Shown piece after piece: positions 37,643 to 46,250 of a DNA stretch of 64,000 nt. The stretch's first letter is position 1. Each line of letters starts with the position of its first letter. Origin of the DNA: Acaryochloris sp. CCMEE 5410. GTDB lineage: Bacteria > Cyanobacteriota > Cyanobacteriia > Thermosynechococcales > Thermosynechococcaceae. A program made the translations under genes and the position numbers. The stretch lies in the NCBI RefSeq assembly GCF_000238775.2, contig NZ_AFEJ02000001.1, positions 1,674,001 through 1,738,000 of the forward strand, given 5' to 3'. The notes beneath the pieces were generated by a model. The model was not told the DNA's origin. It saw nothing but the letters and a program-made list of their open reading frames with translations, and did not search any database.

Positions 37643-38186
37643 GATAATCCCCGGTTTGAGTAGAATGCTTCATGGATCGAACTCTAGATGCTACCATCTC
37701 GGCCTCCGACGCGGGCTGACAATGATCATGGAATCTAGAGGCTAAAGCGGAGGATGGAATGTTGCGGCTTAAGGCCGCAACGAATTCCTGAGGTTTAAGG
37801 ATATCTGTGTTGAGGCTGGACAGGGTCTGTTCAAAGACTAAGTCAGCAATCGGGCCAATGCAGATTGCCAGCTCTTGCTTACAGCGATTAATAAATTGAG
37901 GAGAGAGGGTGCGCGGTTGGGCTGTATTGGTCGCAGGGCTGGGTGGAAGAGCCCGTTCAGGTGATTTTTTGACTCGTTTCCAAACCACCCAATGAGAGCC
38001 ATCATCTTGTAACAGGCAGGCTTGACCGGATTTACAGGAGATTTGGCAATATTCCAGGACCGCTTTCTCTAATTTTTTGGAGATTTTAGGTCCTAGCTGA
38101 AATAACTGGCCATGAAATAAGAGCTGATGCTCACTAATGCTTTGAATATCTTGTGCTTGCAGATCTTGAACTTGAATAACTTTCAA
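37602..38186 (-). CDS. Conserved cyanobacterial protein, paralogue A (DUF8082-like C-terminus)
   Basis: A 194-residue protein with two parts. Residues 1-72 form a domain that ends HWVVWKRV, and a Pro-rich linker follows. The C-terminal segment FINRCKQELAICIGPIADLV resembles the short helical domain (DUF8082-like) found at the end of some cyanobacterial kinases. It is paralogous to the gene at 38561-39115, with the same order and motifs. Its last 50 residues have no counterpart there and run into the convergent redoxin gene, so the true stop may have been lost by a frameshift. Function unknown. Confidence 0.65.
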   Translation of the reverse strand: MKVIQVQDLQAQDIQSISEHQLLFHGQLFQLGPKISKKLEKAVLEYCQISCKSGQACLLQDDGSHWVVWKRVKKSPERALPPSPATNTAQPRTLSPQFINRCKQELAICIGPIADLVFEQTLSSLNTDILKPQEFVAALSRNIPSSALASRFHDHCQPASEAEMVASRVRSMKHSTQTGDYLSRNKRVHSPVSI

Positions 38187-38560
38187 GAGAATCCTCCTGC
38201 TGAAGTGATAGCAAGCAAATCCCCCCTAAACCACTCTGCTAACAGAGCTAATTATTGTTGAGTATAAACGTCAACTCAGCAAGTGTAAACTTACTTCGCA
38301 ACAAGTGCCTATGGTCTGAATAATCTCTTGCTCGCAAATTAATCATCAGCAAAACCTGGAGGAGTTTCTGTTCGTGATTAACAGTATTCTCCAGAGCGTA
38401 GATATCAGAAAATGAATATATTAGACCTCTTGCAATATTCGTTCCATGATGTGCTTCTAACTCAATTTATGCTGCGATCTGACTTGGGTTTTTAGTTCGC
38501 TACCATATCGTTAGCTGAATTATGCAAGAGGTCTATTTACTTTGTGCTTAAAAAGTAACC
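38187..38560. other. 374-bp spacer between the two paralogues
   Basis: No gene is present. It holds the MITE-like repeat at 38422-38535 (listed separately) and, next to the paralogue A start, a good ribosome-binding sequence on the minus strand (GGAGG near 38192-38197). The promoter of paralogue A must lie here if it is not read through from paralogue B. Confidence 0.5.
38422..38535. mobile_element. Short MITE-like inverted repeat, 114 bp
   Basis: The ends TAGACCTCTTGCA (38422-38434) and TGCAAGAGGTCTA (38523-38535) are perfect complements; similarity continues a few bases inward (ATATTC against ATAATTC). The internal 88 bp hold no frame. The terminal sequence AGACCTCTTGCA resembles ends I associate with IS5-type elements, and a TA at each edge would fit a 2-bp duplication. 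Family assignment is tentative. Confidence 0.6.
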
Positions 38561-39115
38561 TTACTCCAAGGTTTTGCGAAAGGCTAGGGCCGCTTGGGGA
38601 TCAGGTATTTGTTGGGCAAGGGCATCAATGAACTGCTGGGGCGACAGCTGAGGTGACTGCTTCAAAATCTGTTCGGTTAAGAAATCAGCCATTGGTCCTA
38701 CATGAATCGCAAGCTCCGTTTTACAACGGTTAATAAAGATCCGATTGACACTAGCCAGGGTTGCTTTGGTGGATAGATCGGGTGGCCCTGTGGATGGGCT
38801 AGGCTGGGCGGTCGGATTGGGTGGCGGCGAAGTTTGAGGAGAAATGTCTTGTGGGGAAGCGGGCGGTTTCTGCGAGGGTGATGTGGATTTTTTAGGGCGA
38901 ATGCGCTGCCAAGCCATGAAATAGGTGGGGAATTCAATGAGTAAATATTGCCGCCCCTGGTTTCGGGCATCTTCACAGAATTCTAGGGCTGTTTGTAGTA
39001 AAGATTTAGTAAAAGCAGGGCCAGGCCTAAACCATTTGCCTTTAATTTGCAGTGCCGATGATTGATCATTCAGCAGTCCTTGTGCTTCCAGATCCGTCGA
39101 TTGAATAATGGACAT
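38561..39115 (-). CDS. Conserved cyanobacterial protein, paralogue B (DUF8082-like C-terminus)
   Basis: A 184-residue protein with the same build as paralogue A. The N-terminal domain (STDLEAQGLL to YFMAWQRIRP) is followed by a long Pro/Ser/Gln linker (about residues 75-120). The C-terminal domain FINRCKTELAIHVGPMADFL ends LSPQQFIDALAQQIPD. No catalytic or membrane features are visible. The shared R-C-K-x-E-L-A-x-x-x-G-P-x-A-D core between the copies marks the functional surface. It probably arose by tandem duplication, with a MITE between the copies. Confidence 0.7.
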   Translation of the reverse strand: MSIIQSTDLEAQGLLNDQSSALQIKGKWFRPGPAFTKSLLQTALEFCEDARNQGRQYLLIEFPTYFMAWQRIRPKKSTSPSQKPPASPQDISPQTSPPPNPTAQPSPSTGPPDLSTKATLASVNRIFINRCKTELAIHVGPMADFLTEQILKQSPQLSPQQFIDALAQQIPDPQAALAFRKTLE

Positions 39116-39376
39116 GGGATTTCCCCCTGATGATTGTTTGCCTCATATCCATGTCCCATATTGGGATAGCCTGGGTTGGTGCAAGATCTCCTATGGATAA
39201 GGTGATTTACTCAGTTTACCCAGGGAGAAGCATCAGTTTTCCACATTCCAGCGTGATGCAATCCTTCTCAATGCCCAGGTAGAATTGGCAAGCGGGATCT
39301 ATCCACACATTGTTGATGGAGTTCGTGGCCATTTATCTTGCTCTCAAAAAATATTCACTATGTCAGGGTTAGTCCC

Positions 39377-40900
39377 ATGAGTTTTAGTCGTGAGTTTGAG
39401 TTACTCCTAAGAGCCCGATATCCATTAATTTATATTCCGACGCAAGAAGAAGAACGAGTGGAATCGGTGATTGCGGATTCGGCTCAACGTCAGGGGAATC
39501 GAGCAGTCTATACTTGGGACTTTGTGGATGGCTATCAAGGGAACCCCACGGATGCAGGGTTTGGTCAACGCAACCCGTTGCAGGCCCTAGAACTCATTGA
39601 GCAGCTACCCACGTCTGCCCCTGCGATTTTTATCCTGCGAGATTTCAATCGATTTTTAGAGGATGTGGCCATTTCTCGGAAGCTTCGTAATCTATCTCGA
39701 CTGTTGAAGTCTCAGCCTAAGAATATTGTCTTGCTCGCCAGTGAAGTGGCCATTCCCAGGGATTTGGGGGAAGTCGTCCATGTGATTGATTTTCCTCTAC
39801 CTGATTTAGGAGACATTCGTTCTGAAGTGGAACGTCTATTGGCCGCCACTGATCATCCCTTGACGGGTAAGGATTTAGATGATTTGGCCCGTTCCTGCCA
39901 AGGGTTAACAATGGATCGGATTCGGCGGGTATTGTCCCGTGCGATCGCAACCCATGGTCAACTCAGTGCCGATGATGTGGAACTCATCCTGGAAGAGAAA
40001 CGCCAAACCATTCGCCAAACCCAGATTCTGGATTTTTATCCTGCTCGGGAAAATATCTCCGATATTGGCGGCCTCGATAACCTTAAGGATTGGCTACTGC
40101 GCCGAGGAGGTGCCTTTTCTGAGAAAGCGCGACAGTATGGTTTGCCCCATCCTCGCGGTCTATTGTTAGTGGGCATCCAAGGGACAGGCAAATCCTTAAC
40201 GGCGAAGGCGATTGCTCACCATTGGCACCTGCCGCTATTACGTCTGGATGTCGGACGTCTATTTGCCGGATTAGTTGGAGAGTCAGAGTCCCGAACCCGA
40301 CAAATGATTCAGCTTTCGGAGGCCCTGGCTCCTTGCATTCTCTGGATTGATGAAATTGATAAAGCCTTTGCAGGCATCGATGGTCGCGGGGATTCGGGGA
40401 CGACCAGTCGGGTGTTTGGCACCTTTATTACTTGGCTAGCGGAGAAAACCTCTCCGGTCTTTGTCGTGGCAACGGCCAACAATATTCAGTCTTTACCCCC
40501 AGAGATGCTAAGGAAAGGGCGATTTGATGAGATCTTTTTTGTGGGATTGCCGACCAAGGAAGAACGGGAAGCGATTTTTTCGGTGCATTTGTCCCGATTG
40601 CGTCCCCATAATCTCAACCAATATGATTTGCAGCGATTAGCTTACGAAACCCCCGATTTCTCCGGAGCCGAGCTAGAACAAAGCATTATTGAAGCGATGC
40701 ATTTGGGATTTAGCCAGAACCGAGACTTTACGACGGATGATATCTTAGAAGCCGCCAGTCAAATCATTCCTTTGGCCCGTACAGCCCAAGAACAGGTAGA
40801 ATTTCTGCAAGATTGGGCAGCATCAGGGAAAGCCCGATTAGCGTCCAAGCATAGTACACTAAGCTTGCGCATTCAGCGGCAACTTCAACAGCCGGATTAA
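39377..40900 (+). CDS. ycf46: AAA-family ATPase, Ycf46 type
   Basis: A 507-residue AAA+ protein of the Ycf46 group, present in cyanobacteria and some plastids and linked to photosynthetic or CO2-uptake regulation in the literature. A degenerate N-terminal AAA-like half (residues 1-215) starts SFSREFELLLRARYPLIYI. The active ATPase has Walker A LLVGIQGTGKSLTAK, Walker B CILWIDEIDK and the arginine-finger region LRKGRFDEIFFVG. I start at MSFSREF (39377), since the 13 codons upstream are not conserved. The gene is probably transcribed alone. Confidence 0.92.
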   Translation: MSFSREFELLLRARYPLIYIPTQEEERVESVIADSAQRQGNRAVYTWDFVDGYQGNPTDAGFGQRNPLQALELIEQLPTSAPAIFILRDFNRFLEDVAISRKLRNLSRLLKSQPKNIVLLASEVAIPRDLGEVVHVIDFPLPDLGDIRSEVERLLAATDHPLTGKDLDDLARSCQGLTMDRIRRVLSRAIATHGQLSADDVELILEEKRQTIRQTQILDFYPARENISDIGGLDNLKDWLLRRGGAFSEKARQYGLPHPRGLLLVGIQGTGKSLTAKAIAHHWHLPLLRLDVGRLFAGLVGESESRTRQMIQLSEALAPCILWIDEIDKAFAGIDGRGDSGTTSRVFGTFITWLAEKTSPVFVVATANNIQSLPPEMLRKGRFDEIFFVGLPTKEEREAIFSVHLSRLRPHNLNQYDLQRLAYETPDFSGAELEQSIIEAMHLGFSQNRDFTTDDILEAASQIIPLARTAQEQVEFLQDWAASGKARLASKHSTLSLRIQRQLQQPD

Positions 40901-40991
40901 TCGGACTGTGCTGCAAATAATTTTTATTTGAATAACCATTAATTGTTCTCTACCCTTAGAATTTGACTAACTTTGTCATCTTGATGCCTGT

Positions 40992-41426
40992 ATGAAACCG
41001 TCTCAGATCGCTCAAATCGTCATTGGTGTCATCTTGGGTTTGACAATTGTTGGGGGAGCAGTGGTGGGTGCTGGCTATTTGTACCTGAACCGATTTTCCC
41101 AAATCCCTGAAAAACCTAAGTTTCCTAACGACGCCAAACCCACAACGCCTGCTAAGCCTAAGCCCTATCCAGCAGTCGTCATTTACCCCGACGGTTTATT
41201 CCTTAGAAAAGAAAGATCTTCGGATGCGGATGTTATTAAAGTCCTAGAATACGAAGAGCCCGTCACCGTCATTGAAGCATCATCAGACCAAAAATGGCAG
41301 AAGATTAAAGCTGACCTAGAAGGCGAGGATGTGGAAGGCTGGGTGTCCATGGGCAATACCGAACGGGTTCAGGGCGATGTCGCTTCGGAAGCACCACCAG
41401 AAGCAGAGCCTGAGCCAGCCTTTTAA
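40992..41426 (+). CDS. Membrane-anchored SH3-domain protein
   Basis: A 144-residue protein: an N-terminal transmembrane helix (IVIGVILGLTIVGGAVVGAG), a Pro/Lys-rich linker (residues 38-60), then a bacterial SH3 (SH3b) domain from about 63 to 125 (AVVIYPDGLFLRKERSS, DADVIKVLEYEEPVTVIE, WQKIKADLE). The domain most likely faces the periplasm and could bind cell wall or a partner. The acidic Pro-rich tail ends PEAEPEPAF. It lies 15 bp upstream of purK, so the two are probably co-transcribed. Confidence 0.82.
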   Translation: MKPSQIAQIVIGVILGLTIVGGAVVGAGYLYLNRFSQIPEKPKFPNDAKPTTPAKPKPYPAVVIYPDGLFLRKERSSDADVIKVLEYEEPVTVIEASSDQKWQKIKADLEGEDVEGWVSMGNTERVQGDVASEAPPEAEPEPAF

Positions 41427-41441
41427 GAACAACTTGATTTT

Positions 41442-42635
41442 ATGTCTGATTTTGCGATCGCAACTTCGTCCGCTCCTATATCCCCTCAAGTCCCCATTCA
41501 TACCGTTGGTGTCTTGGGCGGTGGTCAGCTAGCTTGGATGTTAAATCAAGCGGCCCCATCCTTAGACCTTAACCTCGTTTTTCAAACCCCCAACGTCTCT
41601 GACTCAGCCCTCCAAAGTGTGGCAGATCTAGACCAGCAGGCCATTCTCGCCCCTATTACGGATGCTGCCGCCACCGCTCAACTCGCTCAACAATGCCAAG
41701 TCATTACCTTCGAAAATGAGTTTGTTGATTTAGACGCCTTAGGCAAGCTGGCAGCTCAAGGTGTGTGCTTTCGCCCTAGCTTAACCAGCCTGACCCCCCT
41801 ACTCGATAAGTATGAGCAACGCAGCTTTTTTGCTTCCCTTGGTATAGCTGTCCCCCAGTTCGCACCCCTAACATCTGACTCCTTACCCCCATCCTTCGAG
41901 TTTCCCGTCGTTGTTAAAGCCCGCCGCAATGGTTATGACGGCCAGGGCACATTTATTTGTCATACCTCGGCAGACCTTGCCCAATGTTGGCAGCAAGCCA
42001 AGCAGGATCCGTCTGTGTTGATGGTAGAGGCTTATGTTCCTTTTCAGCGGGAGCTGGCGGTTATGGCAGCTCGCTCTACCACGGGGGAGATTTCCCTATT
42101 TCCAGCGGTAGAAACCCATCAACAAGATCAGGTGTGCCATTGGGCCATTGCCCCTGTGCAACTATCACCCCAGACTCAGGCACAAATGGATCAGATCGCA
42201 TCCCAGATATTAAGGCATCTGGATATGGTGGGGATTGTGGGGATTGAGTTATTCCAAACCGCGGACGATCAAGTTTGGGTCAACGAAATTGCTCCTCGCA
42301 CCCATAATTCGGGTCATCTCACCATCAATGCCTGCGCCACCTCCCAATTTGAACAGCATCTACGGGCGATTAGCGGCCAGCCTTTAGGGCCAACTCACCT
42401 CACTTCTGCTGCTGTCATGGTTAACCTGCTGGGCTTTGAAACCAGTCACAATGATTATTTACAAAAACGACAGGCTATCGCTGCCCTTCCCCAGACCTTC
42501 GTTCATTGGTACGGCAAGACAGAAAGTCGGCCTGGTCGGAAGTTAGGACATGCGACAATGTTATTATCCTCTGATGATCCGGTTAGGGCCGTAGAGATGG
42601 CCCATAAAATTGAAGCCCTTTGGTATGGGGGCTGA
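41442..42635 (+). CDS. purK: N5-carboxyaminoimidazole ribonucleotide synthase
   Basis: A 397-residue ATP-grasp enzyme that makes N5-CAIR from AIR, bicarbonate and ATP in purine synthesis. It shows the N-terminal TVGVLGGGQLAWMLNQAA and the ATP-binding strand PVVVKARRNGYDGQGTF. The metal-site strand is GIVGIELFQTADDQVWVNEI, and APRTHNSGHLTINAC follows, all PurK hallmarks. The first 20 residues (SDFAIATSSAPISPQVPIH) form an unusual extension. The next gene, a CDF transporter, begins 15 bp downstream. Confidence 0.95.
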   Translation: MSDFAIATSSAPISPQVPIHTVGVLGGGQLAWMLNQAAPSLDLNLVFQTPNVSDSALQSVADLDQQAILAPITDAAATAQLAQQCQVITFENEFVDLDALGKLAAQGVCFRPSLTSLTPLLDKYEQRSFFASLGIAVPQFAPLTSDSLPPSFEFPVVVKARRNGYDGQGTFICHTSADLAQCWQQAKQDPSVLMVEAYVPFQRELAVMAARSTTGEISLFPAVETHQQDQVCHWAIAPVQLSPQTQAQMDQIASQILRHLDMVGIVGIELFQTADDQVWVNEIAPRTHNSGHLTINACATSQFEQHLRAISGQPLGPTHLTSAAVMVNLLGFETSHNDYLQKRQAIAALPQTFVHWYGKTESRPGRKLGHATMLLSSDDPVRAVEMAHKIEALWYGG

Positions 42636-42650
42636 GGTGTAGAAAACATT

Positions 42651-43562
42651 ATGAGCAGTAAGGCTGCCCGAGCTTATATCCTGTTATCGATTGCGGCTGC
42701 GTTGATAACAATGGTGCTGAAATTTGGTGCCTATCAGCTCACTTCTTCCGTTGGTTTATTTTCGGATGTAGCCGAGTCCAGTGTGAACTTAATTGCCGCA
42801 TTAGCGGCATTTTGGGCTTTAACGGTTGCTGCTCAGCCCCCCGATCAAGAACATACCTTTGGTCATTCTAAAGCTGAATATTTTTCCAGCGGCCTAGAGG
42901 GACTTCTGATTCTGGTAGCAGCGATTAGCATCGCCATCACAGCCATCCCTCGATTGTTTAATCCCCAGCCCCTAGCAGAGTTAGAACTCGGTTTAGGCTT
43001 ATCTATCCTTTCATCCCTGGTCAATGCTGGTGTGGCCTGGGTTCTACTCCGGGCTGGTAAACGGTTACGTTCGATCACCCTCCGAGCTGATGCTCACCAC
43101 TTATTAACCGATGTTTGGACATCGGTGGGGGTGGTGGCGGGTTTGGTAATTGTGAAGCTGACGGGATGGCTGATTCTCGATCCAATCATGGCCCTATTGG
43201 TTGCCTTGAATATTGCTTGGGTCTCCAGCAAGCTGATTCGGGAAACCATGTCTGGGTTGATGGACAGTGCGCTGCCTGAAGCAGACCAAGCTGTGATTCG
43301 CGCTACTTTAACGGCCTACCAAGCCCAAGGTATTCAGTTCCATGCCCTCCGCACCCGTGTGGCTGGGGCTCGAAATTTTGTCTCTTTTCATGTTCTAGTG
43401 CCGGGAAATTGGTCCGTCCAAAAAGGCCATGAGCTATGCGACATCTTGGAACAATCGATTATGACCGCTTTACCTGGCACCCATGTGATGACCCATTTAG
43501 AACCCATCGAAGATCCAGTGTCTTGGGAAGATGCTGAACTGGATCGCTCGCAACATCCCTAA
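42651..43562 (+). CDS. Cation diffusion facilitator transporter
   Basis: A 303-residue CDF-family antiporter with six predicted transmembrane segments and a cytoplasmic C-terminal ferredoxin-like domain (about 205-290). Metal-site residues are visible as SDVAESSVNL in TM2 and HHLLTDVWTSVGVV in TM5. HTFGHSKAEYFSS is the cytoplasmic family motif. The D-E pattern in TM2 with H-D in TM5 does not settle between zinc, iron and manganese. It follows purK closely and converges on the hypothetical gene at 43564 with a 1-bp gap. Confidence 0.92.
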   Translation: MSSKAARAYILLSIAAALITMVLKFGAYQLTSSVGLFSDVAESSVNLIAALAAFWALTVAAQPPDQEHTFGHSKAEYFSSGLEGLLILVAAISIAITAIPRLFNPQPLAELELGLGLSILSSLVNAGVAWVLLRAGKRLRSITLRADAHHLLTDVWTSVGVVAGLVIVKLTGWLILDPIMALLVALNIAWVSSKLIRETMSGLMDSALPEADQAVIRATLTAYQAQGIQFHALRTRVAGARNFVSFHVLVPGNWSVQKGHELCDILEQSIMTALPGTHVMTHLEPIEDPVSWEDAELDRSQHP

Positions 43563-43563
43563 A

Positions 43564-44151
43564 TTACAGACAAGGTTGGTTGGTCCATTTCTCTGGCCCT
43601 CGGCCTGGCCAACAGAGTTGCTGCCGTCCCATCCAAACGAGTTGCCATTTCTCTTCGTCCTCAATCATTCCCTGAGGCTCAAATTCAAAGCGGTATCGAA
43701 GACCTTGCACTGAATCATCTGCCAAGCCGACTTGAGACATCATCACCACGGCTGACTGGCCTTTTTGAATCGAAACGGAGGTCCGTTTTTGAGAGTCCCC
43801 CTCCGTGTCTGGTAACTCGACCAAAGACAAAGCAATGGACTTGGGATCAGTTCCCGTCAAAGCTGTCTCCCTGGACACAGTGTCTAGGCTGATTAACGTA
43901 TAGCGGTTGCGATCGCTCTCCCATACCTCCGGTCTCGCTACATCAGGCCAATGCTCCCTCTCAGTATGAGGACTAAAGCGATCACACCAAGCCTGCTTCG
44001 CTGGACTCCAAACCTCACGGGTAAAGCAATTATAGGGAGGTCTAGCCACAGTAGAAGAGACGGGATTGGGGGGAGATATTTGCGGTTTGTTGGCCATCAA
44101 ACTCATGCCTAAACTAAGCCAAGTCATCGTCAGGATTGTTTGACCGATCAT
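43564..44151 (-). CDS. Putative secreted protein, cyanobacterial hypothetical
   Basis: I take MIGQTILTMTWLSLGMSLMA (44151) as the start because it gives a plausible signal peptide; an upstream Met at 44229 falls within the terminator hairpin. The mature part (about 170 residues) has four cysteines and Trp-rich patterns (CFTREVWSPAKQAWCDRF, WQLVWMGRQQLCWPGRGP). A disulfide-stabilised extracytoplasmic domain is likely. I cannot name the family. It lies downstream of the Bax-inhibitor-1 gene, separated by a strong terminator. Confidence 0.65.
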   Translation of the reverse strand: MIGQTILTMTWLSLGMSLMANKPQISPPNPVSSTVARPPYNCFTREVWSPAKQAWCDRFSPHTEREHWPDVARPEVWESDRNRYTLISLDTVSRETALTGTDPKSIALSLVELPDTEGDSQKRTSVSIQKGQSAVVMMSQVGLADDSVQGLRYRFEFEPQGMIEDEEKWQLVWMGRQQLCWPGRGPEKWTNQPCL

Positions 44152-44223
44152 TCTTTCCTCTGGGTAATATTCCCTAAGTGCTGTTCTTCTTAATTTATAA
44201 AGACTCTGTTCGAAGTTTAAAAG

Positions 44224-44259
44224 TTTCAAGGGGTTGGATGCGTATCCAACCCCTTGAAA
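44224..44259 (-). terminator. Intrinsic terminator of the Bax-inhibitor-1 gene
   Basis: A perfect 16-bp stem (44224-44239 with 44244-44259, arm TTTCAAGGGGTTGGAT) with a 4-nt loop. On the minus strand it is followed by CTTTTAAAC, a short T-tract. It lies 25 bp after the stop codon of the gene ending at 44284. Confidence 0.85.
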
Positions 44260-44283
44260 TTAAAGCACTAGCTGCTGAAATAG

Positions 44284-45015
44284 TTAATCTCTACTATTGA
44301 TTGCAATTAAGAATCGGAGAATAAAGATAAACAGATTGACGTAGGTCAAGTACATGGATAGAGCAGCAGATAAATATTGCTCATCTTCATAAGTTCTAGG
44401 CAGAACAAAGAAGTCAACAACAGCTGCTCCAACAAACAACAGTACGCCAATGCCGGAAATCCCAATTTCCAACCAGCTAGGAGAAATAATGCCAAACCAC
44501 ATACATATGACTTGGGCAAACATGACAACTAGTAAAGCGATCACCCCTAGTTGAATTGTTTTGGTGAGGGCAAATCCATCTTCATCTGATAGATTCGCTC
44601 CAATAGGCCGAGCGGCAATAAAGGTAATGCCACAACTCAATGCAGCAATAGCTAACCCCGTTTCACCTACTCCGGATGTTTTTAGAGCGATGTCAACAAG
44701 CAAGGACAGGGTATAGCCGGTAACTAAGCTGAATGTTGCCAACAGAGGCAAAGCAACGTTGTTATTGACTTTAGTGGCTGCTCTTTGTGACACGAAGAAG
44801 AGTACAAAGAACAGAATCATCGCTGGCAGACTAGTGGCCCTGTAAGTTTGGGGGCCAAAGCTAGAAATAACGCCTAGACCACCCCATGCGCCGACAGCAG
44901 TTAAAACTAAGCCTGCACCTAGGTAAGGTAGAGCATTTGGAATAACATTGGGGCCAACAAGGGCGTTCTGTCTGGCCTCTTGAATAGCGTTACGAAAATT
45001 ACTTGTATTACTCAC
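44284..45015 (-). CDS. Bax inhibitor-1 family membrane protein
   Basis: A 243-residue protein with about seven transmembrane helices. The order of hydrophobic segments and the C-terminal SMYLTYVNLFIFILRFL fit the BI-1/YccA (TMBIM) family, whose members act as pH-dependent calcium leak channels or membrane-stress factors. The paired aspartates usually expected near the last helices may correspond to VVDFFVLPRTYEDEQ. The N-terminal 25 residues are polar and cytosolic. It is divergent from sigF, with a hairpin-rich 437-bp region between them. Confidence 0.85.
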   Translation of the reverse strand: MSNTSNFRNAIQEARQNALVGPNVIPNALPYLGAGLVLTAVGAWGGLGVISSFGPQTYRATSLPAMILFFVLFFVSQRAATKVNNNVALPLLATFSLVTGYTLSLLVDIALKTSGVGETGLAIAALSCGITFIAARPIGANLSDEDGFALTKTIQLGVIALLVVMFAQVICMWFGIISPSWLEIGISGIGVLLFVGAAVVDFFVLPRTYEDEQYLSAALSMYLTYVNLFIFILRFLIAINSRD

Positions 45016-45452
45016 GGGCTTCCTCTTTTAAACAAACTCTTTGACTGGTCTGCTACCTCTCATTTTGCCTTATCTCCCTCTTTAGTAGGGAGGAACAAAT
45101 TTAGGGTTATCCGTAACCCCTAAACGTAAGGGGTTTATTAAAGTGGATAAAACCCTGAGAATTTTTGGGTATGCTGCAAAGGGATAAATGCCTAGACCAT
45201 CGACGCTACAGATAGTCTAGGTAATGTAAATATACGGAGTTATTTCTTCGGTAAAGCATTACTACTCCGTGTTAATACTGATTTCTCCCGAATTATTACC
45301 GAATGTAAATAGACTGTCCGGGGATCTACTTACGTAATAATGCGTAGGCTTCTTCCATTTATTTTTATAAAGTCCCGTATTTTAACGATGGTTTTTCAAG
45401 TTCAGTATCTCGATAATGATTTCCAGGTACAGGACATCAGGACGATTAAACT
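45016..45452. promoter_or_regulatory. Hairpin-rich divergent regulatory region (Bax inhibitor / sigF)
   Basis: Two overlapping, mutually exclusive hairpins lie at 45104-45119 (GGGTTA/TAACCC) and 45115-45135 (AACCCCT/AGGGGTT). Two further stems lie at 45191-45221 (CCTAGAC/GTCTAGG) and 45234-45270 (ACGGAGT/ACTCCGT). The region supplies promoters for both divergent genes. Overlapping stems of this kind can form switch-like leaders, but no known riboswitch class was recognised here. Confidence 0.5.
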
Positions 45453-46250
45453 ATGGCTTATCAAACTTCCTTACAGTCCCAAACAATGGAGATGCTGGTT
45501 GCTTATCGCCAGAAACCTTCTGTTCAGCTCCGAAACCGTTTGGTCCGCTTGAATATGGGATTAGTCCGCAAGGTGGCTCACCGTCTCGCTCATCAATGTG
45601 CAGAGCCTTATGAAGATTTAGAACAATGTGGTTTCCTGGGATTGATCACCGCTATCGAGCGCTTTGATCCGACCCAAGGTTATGCCTTCAGCTCATTTGC
45701 TGTTCCCTACATTAGAGGCGAAATTCTTCACTTCTTGCGGGATCGTGCCAATACCGTTCGTATCCCTCGCCGATGGCAGCAGTTAAGCCGCGATGGTGCA
45801 AAAGTTCGCCAGGCATTAACGATGGAACTAGGACGCCATCCCAGCGATCAAGAAATTGCCGACGAGCTCGACCTGTCTATGCAAGAATGGCGAGCAGTTA
45901 AGTTAGCAGCATCTAACCGCGTGCCTCTCAGCTTGAATGCCCGGGTCTCTTCTGGCCATCATCAGCAGTCCGATTCAATGATGACCTTAGGGGATACTCT
46001 GATGGACGCTCGGTGCCAGATTATGCAGACGAACCAAGAAGATCGCTTAGAACTTCAGCAAGCACTGGATCAGTTAGAAGATCGCACCCGAGAAATGATC
46101 GAGTCTGTCTTTGTCCATCAACTGTCTCGACAAGAAGTGGCTCAACGGATTGGTGTTAGCCCCGTAACCGTGACTCGACGAATCAAGAAAGGAATTGACG
46201 AGTTAGTCGGTCTCTTGCAAAAATCTGCTGCATTACAAATGGAAGTCTAA
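45453..46250 (+). CDS. sigF: RNA polymerase sigma factor, group 3 SigF type
   Basis: A 265-residue alternative sigma factor. Region 2 includes LVRKVAHRLAHQCAEPYEDL and GYAFSSFAVPYIRGEILHFL. Region 3 is IPRRWQQLSRDGAKVRQALT. Region 4 ends with the helix-turn-helix LSRQEVAQRIGVSPVTVTRR. The pattern is that of the SigF/SigB-like group, which in cyanobacteria controls motility, pili and stress genes. No anti-sigma gene lies next to it, so control is probably through the long structured leader or partners elsewhere. Confidence 0.93.
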   Translation: MAYQTSLQSQTMEMLVAYRQKPSVQLRNRLVRLNMGLVRKVAHRLAHQCAEPYEDLEQCGFLGLITAIERFDPTQGYAFSSFAVPYIRGEILHFLRDRANTVRIPRRWQQLSRDGAKVRQALTMELGRHPSDQEIADELDLSMQEWRAVKLAASNRVPLSLNARVSSGHHQQSDSMMTLGDTLMDARCQIMQTNQEDRLELQQALDQLEDRTREMIESVFVHQLSRQEVAQRIGVSPVTVTRRIKKGIDELVGLLQKSAALQMEV

